A model generated the notes under the pieces. That model worked only from the letters and a program-made list of their open reading frames with translations. It was not told where the DNA came from and searched no databases. Of a stretch of DNA of 64,000 bases, positions 19,108 to 28,866 are shown one piece after another. Numbering within the stretch: position 1 is the stretch's first letter; every line of letters begins with the position of its first letter. The position numbers were made by a program, and so were the translations under genes. Source of the DNA: Nitrospira sp. (GTDB taxonomy: Bacteria > Nitrospirota > Nitrospiria > Nitrospirales > Nitrospiraceae). The stretch covers positions 3,906,770 through 3,970,769 of the forward strand of contig CP092081.1 in NCBI GenBank assembly GCA_022226935.1, read 5' to 3'.

Positions 19108-20007
19108 TCAGCGGGGTTTCACCAGCCGTTGCAGGCTGGCGCCCGTCGCAAGGCGCGCGAACTGGAGCTTCAAGCCGTTGACCCTGGCGAGGTAGCTGCC
19201 GGCATTGTGATCCCCGCATTTATGGTGGGGAGTGAGGTGAAAGCCGCGAGCGGCGAAGGCGTGGCCCGCTCCTGCCCCGCAAAGGTGGATCAGAGCGGCG
19301 AGGTCCTGTTTCTGCTGTCTGGTGATAGCGGCATTTCGCCGGGAGCCGATTGCCGCGGCGACCTGACGGTCGAGCAGCGCGGCAGTCAGTTCGATGGCAT
19401 GGCTCGGAACAATGCGCGTGTAGAGACTGTTGAACCAGCAGGAATGAACCTCGTTCCACGGGCCGTCCTCGACCACCACATGGTTGTGGATGCAGTAGCG
19501 TTTTGCCTCTCGAAATGTGCCATCGGTCAACTGGAACATCCCGACTGCGCTGGAAGCTGGCCGGTACCAGTCGAAGGGGTTCCAGGATAATCGCCACCGC
19601 CAATAGGTTCGTGCCACGGGGTTGCCCGCTCCCTCTACCTGAGCTAGCGCCGCGAGAAGGTCCGGCGTGATGATTGCCGTCGAATGTTCCCGAAAGAGCG
19701 GGCCGTATTCCTGCCACGTGGCCGCAGGACGTTTGTCCAGCGCATCCTCCAGGGGGAACAACACTTCGGCCGGTTTATTGATCGCATGATAGGTCCAGTT
19801 CAAGATCAGCCAGAGACAGCCGATGAGGATGGCGCCGATGAGAAGGCGCGGCACCGGATGGGTGTTTCCCACGGCGCGCAGGAACGCGCGAAGGTCGCGC
19901 CAACGGCGACCGGTGAATCGCCAGAGCGAGGTGAGCGTGAGCCGGTGACGGGAGCGACGTCTGGGGTGGAGATACGTGCCCGCACGATGTGTCACTCGAG
20001 GCGCCAT
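19108..20007 (-). CDS. Membrane-anchored lytic transglycosylase (SLT domain)
   Basis: A 299-aa protein with a basic N-terminus, one membrane helix (about 54-73) and a periplasmic domain. The SLT-type motif has the probable catalytic Glu in ALAQVEGAGNPVA and the downstream segment SSAVGMFQLTDGTF. Such enzymes cut the glycan strand of peptidoglycan to give 1,6-anhydro ends. GAGGAG abuts the ATG at 20007, which is unusually close; GTG at 19995 is a possible alternative start. It follows the DUF4124-type gene on the same strand, so both may serve envelope remodelling. Confidence 0.85.
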   Translation of the reverse strand: MAPRVTHRAGTYLHPRRRSRHRLTLTSLWRFTGRRWRDLRAFLRAVGNTHPVPRLLIGAILIGCLWLILNWTYHAINKPAEVLFPLEDALDKRPAATWQEYGPLFREHSTAIITPDLLAALAQVEGAGNPVARTYWRWRLSWNPFDWYRPASSAVGMFQLTDGTFREAKRYCIHNHVVVEDGPWNEVHSCWFNSLYTRIVPSHAIELTAALLDRQVAAAIGSRRNAAITRQQKQDLAALIHLCGAGAGHAFAARGFHLTPHHKCGDHNAGSYLARVNGLKLQFARLATGASLQRLVKPR

Positions 20008-20117
20008 CTCCTCACTATAACCGAAATGGATTCGCGAGCCGTCTACTTCTTCTCGACCGCCTGCGAAGGTCGTTCAACAACAGTCCCGCATCGCGGAGGC
20101 TTCCGCCCATGGGCTTG

Positions 20118-21395
20118 TTACCGGCCGTGGTGACCGCCGCTGCTGTGGGAATGGCCGCCCCCGCCTCGCCCCGCAGAGCCGCCGGATGATCGAGGTGCCA
20201 TGCTGATCGATGGGCTGTGCTGCGGCATCGACGGAAGACTCTGAACGTTCGGCGGCGTGGGGCGCCAGAAATGGTTGGGATGTACCTGGTAGGGTGCCGC
20301 TTGCGGGGTGTATTGCGGAGTCGAGGGAACCGATCGTGGTGTCGGGATGACCACCACGTCGCCTACCTTGGCCTGCTGGCCCTGGCTGTTGAGTCGCGGC
20401 GAGGCCTGCTGTTGATGCGCAGGGGGCAGAGGCGGGACCAACAGCGAGGGGCGCGGCGGTGTTGAGGACGGCGGTTGTGCGGGCGGAGCGCTGTTGTTGT
20501 AGGCCGTGATCGTCCGTTGCGCGAGCGGGAGGTGGCGATGATGCGGCGAGAGGCGTTGGGCTTGAAGTAACAGGCCGTTGATGCCAGATATTCCGAACCA
20601 CGGATACGAGGCGAAACCTAATGTCGGATAGGTCCAACTTGTCCAGGCCTGCGACAGGAGCGCGTTGGCCTGCATCTGGTCGAGCATATCCTGGCGTTGA
20701 TCCGTGTAGTACTGCACGTCGGAAGCAGTCGAGGCGGCGGCCAGCGCGCGGTTGGTGTCGTCGACTTGCGCCTGGAGTCGATCGGTTTCCGCCCGGAGCG
20801 CGAGGAGTTCCTGCCGGGCCTGGTCGTTTTCCCTGAGCGCGGCAATCGCGTGAACCACGTCCTGTGGCTCGACTTCCCCCGTGATGTCCACACGAATCAC
20901 CACTTGGTCTTGCTCCAGCCTCGTGGTTACCGTCTGGTCGATCACCTTGACCACTCCCGCGGTGAAGCTGCGGATATCGTCTCGCGTGACGTTCAAGTCG
21001 CGCACTTCGGTAATACGTTCAATGTAGGTCGCGACCTGGTCGAGCGCGTCCTGCTTCGCGGCTTCCGTTGCCAGGCGAACGGCATCGGCGCGGTTGTCAT
21101 GATCACCCAGGCGGTATTCGCCGCTGGCCGAGATGGTACGAATTGGCGAAGAAATGGTCGGGATGACAGGAGTAACTTGCGTCGTTGAGGCCGCCTCCAG
21201 CTCGTGCTGGATCACCTGCTCTCGGTACTGCTCGGGGATGGATTCAAACTCGTTGGTGAAGGTTTGAATGCCAGCGTTGTCGGTGTAGGTATAGATTGGA
21301 GTAGCGCCGACCCCAGGTGCAACGATCAGGGGAGCGGCGAGCCATAGCAGCAGGTACGTGCGAACTGTCACGAATCTGCGGGAGTCGTACATCAT
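20118..21395 (-). CDS. DUF4124-type exported protein with Pro/Gly/His-rich tail
   Basis: A 425-aa protein starting at one of two adjacent ATGs (21395 or 21392) after a G-rich site. It has a signal peptide, then a DUF4124-like segment (IYTYTDNAGIQTFTNE). A region with alternating charge follows (about 90-190), reminiscent of LPP20-type domains, then a coiled coil. The last 150 residues are low-complexity, rich in Pro, Gln, Ser and, at the very end, Gly and His, which could bind metal or cell wall. The function is unknown. It lies downstream of the sensor kinase gene on the same strand with a gap of about 210 nt. Confidence 0.75.
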   Translation of the reverse strand: MMYDSRRFVTVRTYLLLWLAAPLIVAPGVGATPIYTYTDNAGIQTFTNEFESIPEQYREQVIQHELEAASTTQVTPVIPTISSPIRTISASGEYRLGDHDNRADAVRLATEAAKQDALDQVATYIERITEVRDLNVTRDDIRSFTAGVVKVIDQTVTTRLEQDQVVIRVDITGEVEPQDVVHAIAALRENDQARQELLALRAETDRLQAQVDDTNRALAAASTASDVQYYTDQRQDMLDQMQANALLSQAWTSWTYPTLGFASYPWFGISGINGLLLQAQRLSPHHRHLPLAQRTITAYNNSAPPAQPPSSTPPRPSLLVPPLPPAHQQQASPRLNSQGQQAKVGDVVVIPTPRSVPSTPQYTPQAAPYQVHPNHFWRPTPPNVQSLPSMPQHSPSISMAPRSSGGSAGRGGGGHSHSSGGHHGR

Positions 21396-21604
21396 CAAGC
21401 CCCCCCGTTCGCCACAGTCAGAATAACACATTCGGCAGGGGTATGGCTGAGAGCGCGGCTTGGATAAGTTCGCGGTGGAAGGGTCGGTCTTGTCGCCCGT
21501 GAGCCCGGCTCAGGAACGGTGGGAGGAATCTGCCTGCGGATCGGACTGCTGGTCTGACTCTGCTGGCTCTGGTGGCCGTAGCAGGGATAAGGTGTGTCTC
21601 TGCT

Positions 21605-24349
21605 TCATGCCGTTGAGTTCGGTCGGCTGATTACGCGCGCAAACCAGTGGTTCACGACCTGTTCAAGTTCGTTCGGGTCAAATGGCTTGAGAATATAGGC
21701 TTGAGCACCCAGACCCATCGAACGAACGGCAAGGTCCTTGGATTCGGCGGCGGTGATGATCACAATGGGAAGTTGTTGATTCGACGTCCTCACCTGACGC
21801 AGCACCTCCAGACCGTTGATCCCGGGCATGCCGATATCCAGGAGAACTCCTGAAAACCGGCATGCTCGAATCATCTTTACGGCCTGATTTCCATCCACGG
21901 CCGTCGCGACCTCATAACCGTCGGCGCTCAGGCGATCCACGAGAAGCTGCCGAATATCGGGATCGTCATCCACAATGAGCAGGCGTTTCCGTGTGGCCTG
22001 ACCGGATAGTGTGGGTGAAGAAGCGGGTATTACTGGCAGTATGACGGAGAATTCCGTGCCTATCCCTGGCTGGCTGCGCACCGCGACCTGCCCGTTATGA
22101 AGATCGACGAGCGTTTTGACGATGGATAATCCGAGCCCGAGGCCTTTCGACCCGCTGCGCGCTTCCTGCTCCATGCGAAAGAATGGATCGAATATTTTTT
22201 CGAGGAATTCTGGCGGAATTCCAGGACCGGTGTCGCAGACGCAAATGCTGGCCTGGGCCGACTGTAGTGTGGTGACACGGACTGAAACCATGCCTGCTCG
22301 CTGCGTGAACTTGATGGCATTGTGTACGAGATTGGTGACGATCTGAATCAACCGGTCTCGGTCCGCCCACACGATGACAGGGGACGGCGGATACTCAGCC
22401 GTGAAGAGTTGCTCTTTCTCCAGGGCGAGAGGGCGTAATTGCTCAAGCACCTCGGCGATGCAGCGCTCAAGATCAACTTCGGCAGGCGACAACGTCAATT
22501 GCCCGGTTTCGATTCTCGTGCGGTCCAGAAGGTCATTGATCATGCGAATGAGGCGGCCGACATTGTCGACGATACGGCCCAAGTACCGCTGTTGCTTCTC
22601 GTTCAGTGGTCCGGTCAACCCGTCGAGCAGGTTTTCGACAAACCCTTTGACCGAAGTCAGCGGCGTTCTGAGCTCATGAGAAACATGCGAGAGAAAAAGC
22701 GAACGTGATCGGTCGGCACGTTCCAATTCGGCGGTGCGTTCACGAACTTTCGATTCCAAGCCGATGTTCATCTCCTCGATCTGCGCATAAGCCGCGGCAT
22801 TGTCGAAAGCGATCGAGACCTGGTTGCCGAGCGTGACCATCAGCTCCAAGTCTTCGCTCGTCAAGGTGTTGGGTGCCGTACGATCGACCGTGAGCGTTCC
22901 GAGGATCCGGCCCTTTGCGATCAAGGGCACCCAGATCAGAGACCTGGTGCCGGTGAGGAGCGCCAATTCCTGGTTGGCCGGATGCAAGTGCTCCCATAGA
23001 TCGGCGATATCCTGGACGAGAAGCGGTTTGCCGTCATGCAGAGCAGAAGCCGGAAAACCTTTCGGATCCGAAACCGGCAATTCCCGGCGCCGGACGAATT
23101 CTGCAATGTCTTCCGAAACACCGAGGATTCGTCCGTCGTATAAAATCCGGCGATCCGGGTCGTAAAAGCTGATCATCGCGCGGTCGTAATGGAGGTCTTG
23201 GATGAGGGTCCCCAGGACGGTTTGCACCAGGGATTCACGGTCCAGCGTGGAGTTGAATCCAAGCCCTGCCCGGTTGAGCGCCGTGAGCTGGCTGACTTTT
23301 CTCCGAAGTTCTACCCGTGTCTGCTCCTGCTCCACGAACGCGTCGCGCAAGTCCTCGTATCGCGCCTCTACGAATTGCATTTGCTCCCGGATCAGCGATT
23401 CGCGTCGGCGGGCGAGGCTGCGTTGACGGAGTTCGGTGACGAGTGCAGTCAGGGTGGTGGGTATCAGAATAAGGAGCAGCGCCTCCACTCCCGACATGGC
23501 GGGATAGTAGCGGCGAAGATAGGTCCACGCCAGCATGGCAGCAAGCAGAGAGCCCAGGAACCAGTAGGACAGTGCCGGCTCGGGATGCCATCGGACCTCC
23601 CATTCGCACCAGGGATCTCCATTGACGATGCAGGCCCGATCCGTCACGGTGGCGGGCGGACCTCCGTGAATCAGCGTGGGGGCTGCCACCATGCGGCCTT
23701 TTGTGGAGGCACAGACCTGTTGTGCGCAAGCCTTGAGGTAGGGGCCGAATTGCCGGAGGGTATGGTCGGTAAAGCGCAGGCGGTAGATCATCGAATGATC
23801 GGTCACCTCCGCGACTTCACATTCGACGGTCCCCTGGGTATATCGCTGGGCCCAATAGAGCGCAAGCCGGGAGAATTGGGACAATGAAAAGGGCCTGGCC
23901 AGCACGCGAAAGACGGGCGAGATAACCTTGGTCAACCCGGTATTGAAATGAAAGTCCGGATCGCCCGAGAGTTGTTTGCAGAACTCGCGAAGGTAGCTGA
24001 GAAATTCATAGGAATAACTGTTCCATTCTTTCCTGAGAAACGCGGGGGTGACATGATACGCCGAGTCCGGTATGCGCTCGTTTAAGAGACGGCATACCTG
24101 CTCTACTGCGGCGTCCGCCGCGTCTCGCCCCGCGGCCTTTTCCACACATTTTTCCAGATGCTGAATGCTGGACAAGACGAGGGTGCCGCTCACGTCAGCG
24201 ATCTTGTGTCCCTGCTCATCGATCCCGAATGGACGAAACGCCATCACCGGACGTTCGAGAATGGTGTGGTCCTTCGTCAGAAGCAACCAGGGCCCCTCGT
24301 CCACGCCTCCTGGAAGGACAGGGGGGCTCGCCATCGTTCCGTTAGGCAT
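21605..24349 (-). CDS. Hybrid sensor histidine kinase with V4R-like input domain, GAF, HisKA, HATPase and receiver
   Basis: A 914-aa protein whose ATG at 24349 lies inside the last codons of the lipoxygenase-like gene (8-nt overlap), implying coupled translation. The N-terminal domain (about 85-245) ends in CIVNGDPWCEWEVRW, resembling V4R-type small-molecule sensors. Two membrane helices follow (near 258 and 290), then a coiled coil, a GAF domain (about 350-505), and HisKA with the phosphorylated His in HVSHELRTPL (about 556). HATPase motifs are DTGPGIPPEF and GLGLGL. A C-terminal receiver has DDD and the phosphoacceptor Asp in LLDIGMPG. There is no output domain, so the signal must pass to another protein. 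Its operon mates suggest it senses fatty acids or oxylipins, which is an inference. Confidence 0.93.
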   Translation of the reverse strand: MPNGTMASPPVLPGGVDEGPWLLLTKDHTILERPVMAFRPFGIDEQGHKIADVSGTLVLSSIQHLEKCVEKAAGRDAADAAVEQVCRLLNERIPDSAYHVTPAFLRKEWNSYSYEFLSYLREFCKQLSGDPDFHFNTGLTKVISPVFRVLARPFSLSQFSRLALYWAQRYTQGTVECEVAEVTDHSMIYRLRFTDHTLRQFGPYLKACAQQVCASTKGRMVAAPTLIHGGPPATVTDRACIVNGDPWCEWEVRWHPEPALSYWFLGSLLAAMLAWTYLRRYYPAMSGVEALLLILIPTTLTALVTELRQRSLARRRESLIREQMQFVEARYEDLRDAFVEQEQTRVELRRKVSQLTALNRAGLGFNSTLDRESLVQTVLGTLIQDLHYDRAMISFYDPDRRILYDGRILGVSEDIAEFVRRRELPVSDPKGFPASALHDGKPLLVQDIADLWEHLHPANQELALLTGTRSLIWVPLIAKGRILGTLTVDRTAPNTLTSEDLELMVTLGNQVSIAFDNAAAYAQIEEMNIGLESKVRERTAELERADRSRSLFLSHVSHELRTPLTSVKGFVENLLDGLTGPLNEKQQRYLGRIVDNVGRLIRMINDLLDRTRIETGQLTLSPAEVDLERCIAEVLEQLRPLALEKEQLFTAEYPPSPVIVWADRDRLIQIVTNLVHNAIKFTQRAGMVSVRVTTLQSAQASICVCDTGPGIPPEFLEKIFDPFFRMEQEARSGSKGLGLGLSIVKTLVDLHNGQVAVRSQPGIGTEFSVILPVIPASSPTLSGQATRKRLLIVDDDPDIRQLLVDRLSADGYEVATAVDGNQAVKMIRACRFSGVLLDIGMPGINGLEVLRQVRTSNQQLPIVIITAAESKDLAVRSMGLGAQAYILKPFDPNELEQVVNHWFARVISRPNSTA

Positions 24350-25940
24350 TGATATTCGCCTCAAGATCGGCCGGGTACAACGTCCACGGTGCCCACGGTT
24401 TTCGCTCCATCTTCCGTTGAAGGCGGGCCAAATCGAGTCGGAAACGCGCGAAGGCTGCTTCCGCGCGTGGGTGCCGGTCAGGACGGCCGGATTCTACAAG
24501 GGCGAGGGGCGCATAGTCCTGCAGCAGGGGCACCCGGACCACATTGAGAATGTAGTTGGAGTTGACCAGCCGCTGATAGACATCTTCGGGCATCCGGCGG
24601 CCATCTCGGTAGACCCGGACGGGATGGGTATGTGCCCACAGTTGATAGTTCCATAACTGGGTACCGAGCTGTTCATGCTGGACGGATACCAGATAGATGA
24701 GCCGGGCCACGACTCGCGCCAACGTGGCACAGGTGAGCGTGGTTGATATGAGGCCGAGCCCATTCGGCAGCAGGCGCTCCAATTCAGCCAGCCAGTTACG
24801 GATCGATTGATCCGTCCGGAGCTCCTCGTCCGTATAGTACAGGCGTAGATACCGTTCGGCATGAGCTTGGATCACCCGAAAGATCCGCCGGCAGTTGGCG
24901 AAGGTTTGCATCGGCAGGTCGCTGTCGAGCAGGCCGCGATGGCGCGCATCTTCTTCGGGATCGCATGCGCGCAGATTGAAATCCTGACCGGCCTTGCCTA
25001 TGAGTTGGCATAATCCGGAATAGGTCAGACTGTAGATGGCCTCAAAATCTCCGTCTGGCATCAGCTGACCAAGGGTGGCCAATCGATTACTCGCATGCGT
25101 GCCGACCATGTGGGGCCACAGCAGCCGGCAGAGCGGGTGATCGGGCGGCAGGTGGTTGCGGGTGGCTGCTGAGAAATACTCTCCTCCGATCAGGTGCGTC
25201 CAGGTCCAGTGCCGAACCAGCGCCGTATGAGTCGTGGCAGCGCACATGGCAATACGCGTTGCCAGCGGCCAGTTTGCATCATCGGGATGAATCGAGCCGA
25301 GTTCACAGCGTACTCGAATGGGCCTGAGTGAGGTATGCGCGGGATCCGCCTTGAACAACACATGCGCCCAGGGAGCATAGAGATTAGAATGGTGACTGTA
25401 CGACCCGAGTTCTTCCAGATCCCATTCAAAACCATCGGAACTGCCGTGGACCTTACGGAGATATCCCGCATAGGGTCCTCGAAGCGCCAGCATGCCCAAA
25501 TCCGGAACACCCTGGAGCTCGACCGGCATCGTGGGGGGACGAAGTATCCGCTGGGAATCGAGTCGAACTGCCGCCGCCTGCTGCAGGACTGTCTGTCGAT
25601 GACGATGGCTATAAGCCTCGTCCAGTGCCTGATGAGGACTTGCTGCAATTTCAGGTCTTCCGGCCTGCATGGGAGAAAAGAATGTGCACGCTTTCGCAAG
25701 CAAGCGCATCATGCTTTCTTCGCTGGTCTGCGTTTCATCTTTCGGAACCTGCTCGGCTACCCGTATGCCGGATATGGGAATGGCGGGATAGGCTTCGTTC
25801 AGAGGAATCAGCGCCACCTGTGCACGCATCGGGGCAATCGTTGTGACGTCTTTGGGAACGGTGGCTCGGTATTTTCGCGTGGCGATGCCGTTCCACAGAC
25901 CTTTACGGACCATCCATTGAAAGGAATTAATCAGGGACAT
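24342..25940 (-). CDS. Lipoxygenase-family protein (fatty-acid dioxygenase)
   Basis: A 532-aa protein with the start at 25940 set by AGAGAGGA. The catalytic-domain signature is clear: HWTWTH (H244, H249) matches the paired iron-binding His, followed by the conserved pattern of TRNHLPPDHP, LLWPH and ASNRLA. A third His, H422 in SVQHEQLG, fits the later iron ligand; the residue four places on, Asn or His in many relatives, is Gly here. The chain ends NINA, where most lipoxygenases end in Ile whose carboxylate binds iron. There is no PLAT domain, as in bacterial forms, and no obvious signal peptide. Lipoxygenases insert oxygen into polyunsaturated fatty acids to give hydroperoxides. It lies between the alpha-dioxygenase and kinase genes. 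The altered ligands leave activity uncertain. Confidence 0.85.
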   Translation of the reverse strand: MSLINSFQWMVRKGLWNGIATRKYRATVPKDVTTIAPMRAQVALIPLNEAYPAIPISGIRVAEQVPKDETQTSEESMMRLLAKACTFFSPMQAGRPEIAASPHQALDEAYSHRHRQTVLQQAAAVRLDSQRILRPPTMPVELQGVPDLGMLALRGPYAGYLRKVHGSSDGFEWDLEELGSYSHHSNLYAPWAHVLFKADPAHTSLRPIRVRCELGSIHPDDANWPLATRIAMCAATTHTALVRHWTWTHLIGGEYFSAATRNHLPPDHPLCRLLWPHMVGTHASNRLATLGQLMPDGDFEAIYSLTYSGLCQLIGKAGQDFNLRACDPEEDARHRGLLDSDLPMQTFANCRRIFRVIQAHAERYLRLYYTDEELRTDQSIRNWLAELERLLPNGLGLISTTLTCATLARVVARLIYLVSVQHEQLGTQLWNYQLWAHTHPVRVYRDGRRMPEDVYQRLVNSNYILNVVRVPLLQDYAPLALVESGRPDRHPRAEAAFARFRLDLARLQRKMERKPWAPWTLYPADLEANINA

Positions 25941-26019
25941 GGGGCATCCTCTCTGAGGAAAATTAATCAGCAACGATCAACGCCCAAGCCGTTCTGTTAA
26001 GGTTTCCCTTCCATGGGCT

Positions 26020-27849
26020 CTACTTCCATACCGGCTCATGGACGTGGTGCCATGGGAAGAATGCGTTCTCCAAGCCTCGCAGTGCCGGTGCCAGGGACGG
26101 GTAGTGGCGCAGCAATACGCTTGTGAGATCATGGTCTTGTACCCATTGGATTCCAAGGGGCGTATACACCTCCGGCCGAAAATCCGCGGTGAAAAATCGA
26201 TCGCTTTTGAGCCGGCGCGGCGCCATCAGGGTAAAAATCCGGAAGGCCGTGTCGCTGATGGCAAAACCCGGCGGTGGTGCTTCTGCGTAGAGCCCGACCA
26301 TCAGGTCCAGGCGTTCGAGATCGCCTTGATAGAGATCGTGGAGCTTCTTGGCCCATTCGGGATTCAATTCTTTGAAACTTTTCAGCGGTTTCAAGCGAAG
26401 CATGCGTCTGAACGCATTGTAGCGAGGCACGCCCCGCTCGCGATCGCGAAAGATGTCGATGGCGGCCACATCCAGAATCTCGGGATCCCCATTCGGCAAT
26501 CGCTTGATGCGGCGAAACTCCTGAAGAAAACGCGGGAAATTTCCGAGCGTCAATTGTCCGGGATGAGCCACCCCGAACGAGAACCACAGATTGTCGATGC
26601 CTACTTCGTCGATGGTTGATCGAGTCTTGTTGCCTTGGATGTCGGGGAATGATTTGTATTGACTAAAGGACGAATCGGTCAGCGAGAAGAAGCGGTACTC
26701 ATCGGGGATTAGCGGATGCAGCCGGTAGACCGCGGCAAACTCTTCGGTCATCGCATAAGGCGCCGTATGATGATCTGTGGGTGAGCCAGGAATGCCGCTC
26801 CATACTTCGCTGTCGCTGAGCCGTCCCATTCGCGTTCGGATCTGTTTGCCGAGGAGCCCCCACCAGTTGGCTTTCATGCCGGTGTCAAGTGTGGGATGTT
26901 GGAGCAGGGCGGGTGTCCACTCCACCGTATGGATTTTGGCGATCAGAGCGGCATTAATGAGGCGAGCTTTTTGAAAGAGTTGCTCATCTGTCCAGCGGGG
27001 ATAGTGCTGGAATAGCCTCTCGCAGATGGCATTGTGTTCTGAGGCAAAAAGCGTATGAAACAGGCTGAGGCCGATCCAGTAATTGTCGTTGAAGCCGGTG
27101 AGATCGATTCCCGGGAGTTGCCCGTCGAGTTCGCCCATCGATGGCAGGCGTCCCTGGTCGAGTTTGAGTTTTCCGTCTCGGTGCGAACGTACGTCCTGTT
27201 GCCTCTGTGTGCTGCTGCCATAGAGCTGTGAACCATCCCACCAATGGGTTTCCGTATTGAGGAAGATGGGGATTTGGGCCGGACAACAGCCTGCCGCGGC
27301 CTTCCTCGTCCGGCGAACCTTCATCGGATTGTCGCGCCACGTGTCGCCTTCTGCCAAGGCGATCGGAGCCGAGGCGTCATTCTCCTGCTGATGGCCGAAC
27401 CAGTCGTGAACCTGAAACTGAATCCAGGCGGCGGCCAGAAGATTCAGCGAAGTTGCCGGGATGAAGTGCGTGCGAGTCATGAGCAACCGGCTGATGGCAC
27501 GGGGGCTCGGTGTTTCGAGACCCGGTTCGGCGGGGGCAGAGATGATGTTGAATGGCGCATTGCGACCAAAGGGACAACCAGCGCCGCCCATCGAGGGAGC
27601 CTGAAGATCGTTGTGGGAGCCGTCTGCCCGCCGTTCATCAAGGTCTTTGCTGTGAAACGGACAGTGGCTCGTTCCGGTTCCAGCTACGAGGGGGCCTGTG
27701 TCGAAGAGATTCCAGCGTCGTAGGTCATGCCGGAGCGCGACTAAATTGCCAATGCCGAGGATCTTCGGAAGACGATGCCAGGGGAGAACCCGGTTCAGTT
27801 GCCGGTAGCACCATGCCAGAATATTTAACGCGCGGTCCTTGCGCTTCAT
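26020..27849 (-). CDS. Fatty-acid alpha-dioxygenase-like haem peroxidase
   Basis: A 609-aa member of the animal haem peroxidase superfamily, closest in pattern to plant alpha-dioxygenases. It has AAAWIQFQVHDWFGH with the distal His (H148), the AVYRLHPLIPDEYR segment with the probable radical Tyr (Y375) and proximal haem His (H378), and the late motif ERGVPRYNAFRR. The C-terminal GFAISDTAFRIF segment is also typical. Alpha-dioxygenases add oxygen to C-2 of fatty acids, giving 2-hydroperoxides that decay to aldehydes one carbon shorter. There is no signal peptide. It is the first gene of an operon with the lipoxygenase (80-nt gap) and the sensor kinase. A related cyclo-oxygenase or linoleate diol synthase activity is the main alternative. 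Confidence 0.88.
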   Translation of the reverse strand: MKRKDRALNILAWCYRQLNRVLPWHRLPKILGIGNLVALRHDLRRWNLFDTGPLVAGTGTSHCPFHSKDLDERRADGSHNDLQAPSMGGAGCPFGRNAPFNIISAPAEPGLETPSPRAISRLLMTRTHFIPATSLNLLAAAWIQFQVHDWFGHQQENDASAPIALAEGDTWRDNPMKVRRTRKAAAGCCPAQIPIFLNTETHWWDGSQLYGSSTQRQQDVRSHRDGKLKLDQGRLPSMGELDGQLPGIDLTGFNDNYWIGLSLFHTLFASEHNAICERLFQHYPRWTDEQLFQKARLINAALIAKIHTVEWTPALLQHPTLDTGMKANWWGLLGKQIRTRMGRLSDSEVWSGIPGSPTDHHTAPYAMTEEFAAVYRLHPLIPDEYRFFSLTDSSFSQYKSFPDIQGNKTRSTIDEVGIDNLWFSFGVAHPGQLTLGNFPRFLQEFRRIKRLPNGDPEILDVAAIDIFRDRERGVPRYNAFRRMLRLKPLKSFKELNPEWAKKLHDLYQGDLERLDLMVGLYAEAPPPGFAISDTAFRIFTLMAPRRLKSDRFFTADFRPEVYTPLGIQWVQDHDLTSVLLRHYPSLAPALRGLENAFFPWHHVHEPVWK

Positions 27850-28866
27850 GGGGCCTCATGCCGGTACAGAGGGGACGATTAGGGAGGTGATGATAATTGA
27901 ACCTGCGGCGCCATCGGCTCAGCCCCTTTGTGATGAGTAGGAAGTTGCCGGTTGGGATCGTGGCTTCCAGGAAAAGACACGCTGTCCCTTGCTCATGAGT
28001 GAGCGGAAGGCAAGGGACGTACCGTTTTTATCGCCGATACGTCGGCCCCTCGTGTCGGCAGGGACTCTTGAGTTCTGACATGGGTTTAGGGATGGCCGTT
28101 TGCCTCGGCTCACTAGAGCCGGACAGTCGGAGCTCTTTCACCCGTCAAGGCGAGGTATCTTTTCCGATACAGCATCAATCGAAAAGGATACAGAACAACC
28201 GGCAGCAAGGGTCGAACTGAGGGGAAAGCGGCTGACCAAGCAGCATTGACTGAGAATCAAGCGCGTAGGCTCAGCGCAACAATCTCCACATTGTGGCTCT
28301 TCCGTTCCAGAAATGGAAAAACTCTCAGTGAGCGGGTCGTATTCCCGTCTCCTCCCGCGCGCACAGATTCCCAAGAGCAGAATGTACGCGTCAAGCAAGA
28401 GAAAAATTGGTTGTTGTAGGTTTGTGGGGCTGCCACCGTTTGTGGCCATCTCAAACTTTCTATACGGACACCATGGATCGCCGCGGGATCGGGCAGCCTT
28501 TAGTACGTTTCAAAAACTGGACGCCGTCGCTGGTACCTCAGTAGAGCTTGTCAAGGAACAAGGCGAGTTTACTTGTGCTACCTCCGCTGAATGGTTCGGG
28601 CCGTCCGATGCGACTGGTCCGGCAGTTCGCCGGAGCGGCCGGGGGCACTGGTCTTCGCCATCAGTACCGACCGGAAACAGGCCTAGTTTACCGCCAACCG
28701 TCATAGCTCTCCGGACCGACCGGCATGCGACCTGGTTGATCAGGCAAAGCTATTCATGTGGTCATAGCACTCAGTGTAGAGCCGAAAAATAGGTGAGAGA
28801 TTTGGCGCAGATCTGAGTTCGAAGAATGCGAGCCAGAGGAAGGTTGTAATTTCGGCGCGATCCACC
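27850..28866. other. Long intergenic region of lower GC, no recognisable gene
   Basis: About 1 kb without a convincing reading frame. The open frames present lack ribosome binding sites and protein-like composition. It should hold the promoter of the alpha-dioxygenase operon, but I find no strong match. Composition is visibly less GC-rich than the neighbours, so it may be a decayed gene or acquired DNA. Confidence 0.5.
27984..28018. promoter_or_regulatory. 9-bp inverted repeat upstream of the oxylipin-type operon
   Basis: GTCCCTTGC (27984-27992) and GCAAGGGAC (28010-28018) form perfect arms around a 17-nt spacer, about 135 bp upstream of the alpha-dioxygenase start. It may be a regulator site or a hairpin. 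The TGTCCC half resembles the palindrome at 1493, which may be chance. Confidence 0.35.

Noticed and set aside
28313-28792. 159-codon plus-strand frame in the 1-kb gap
   Set aside because: The composition is not protein-like, there is no ribosome binding site, and it shows no recognisable motif.
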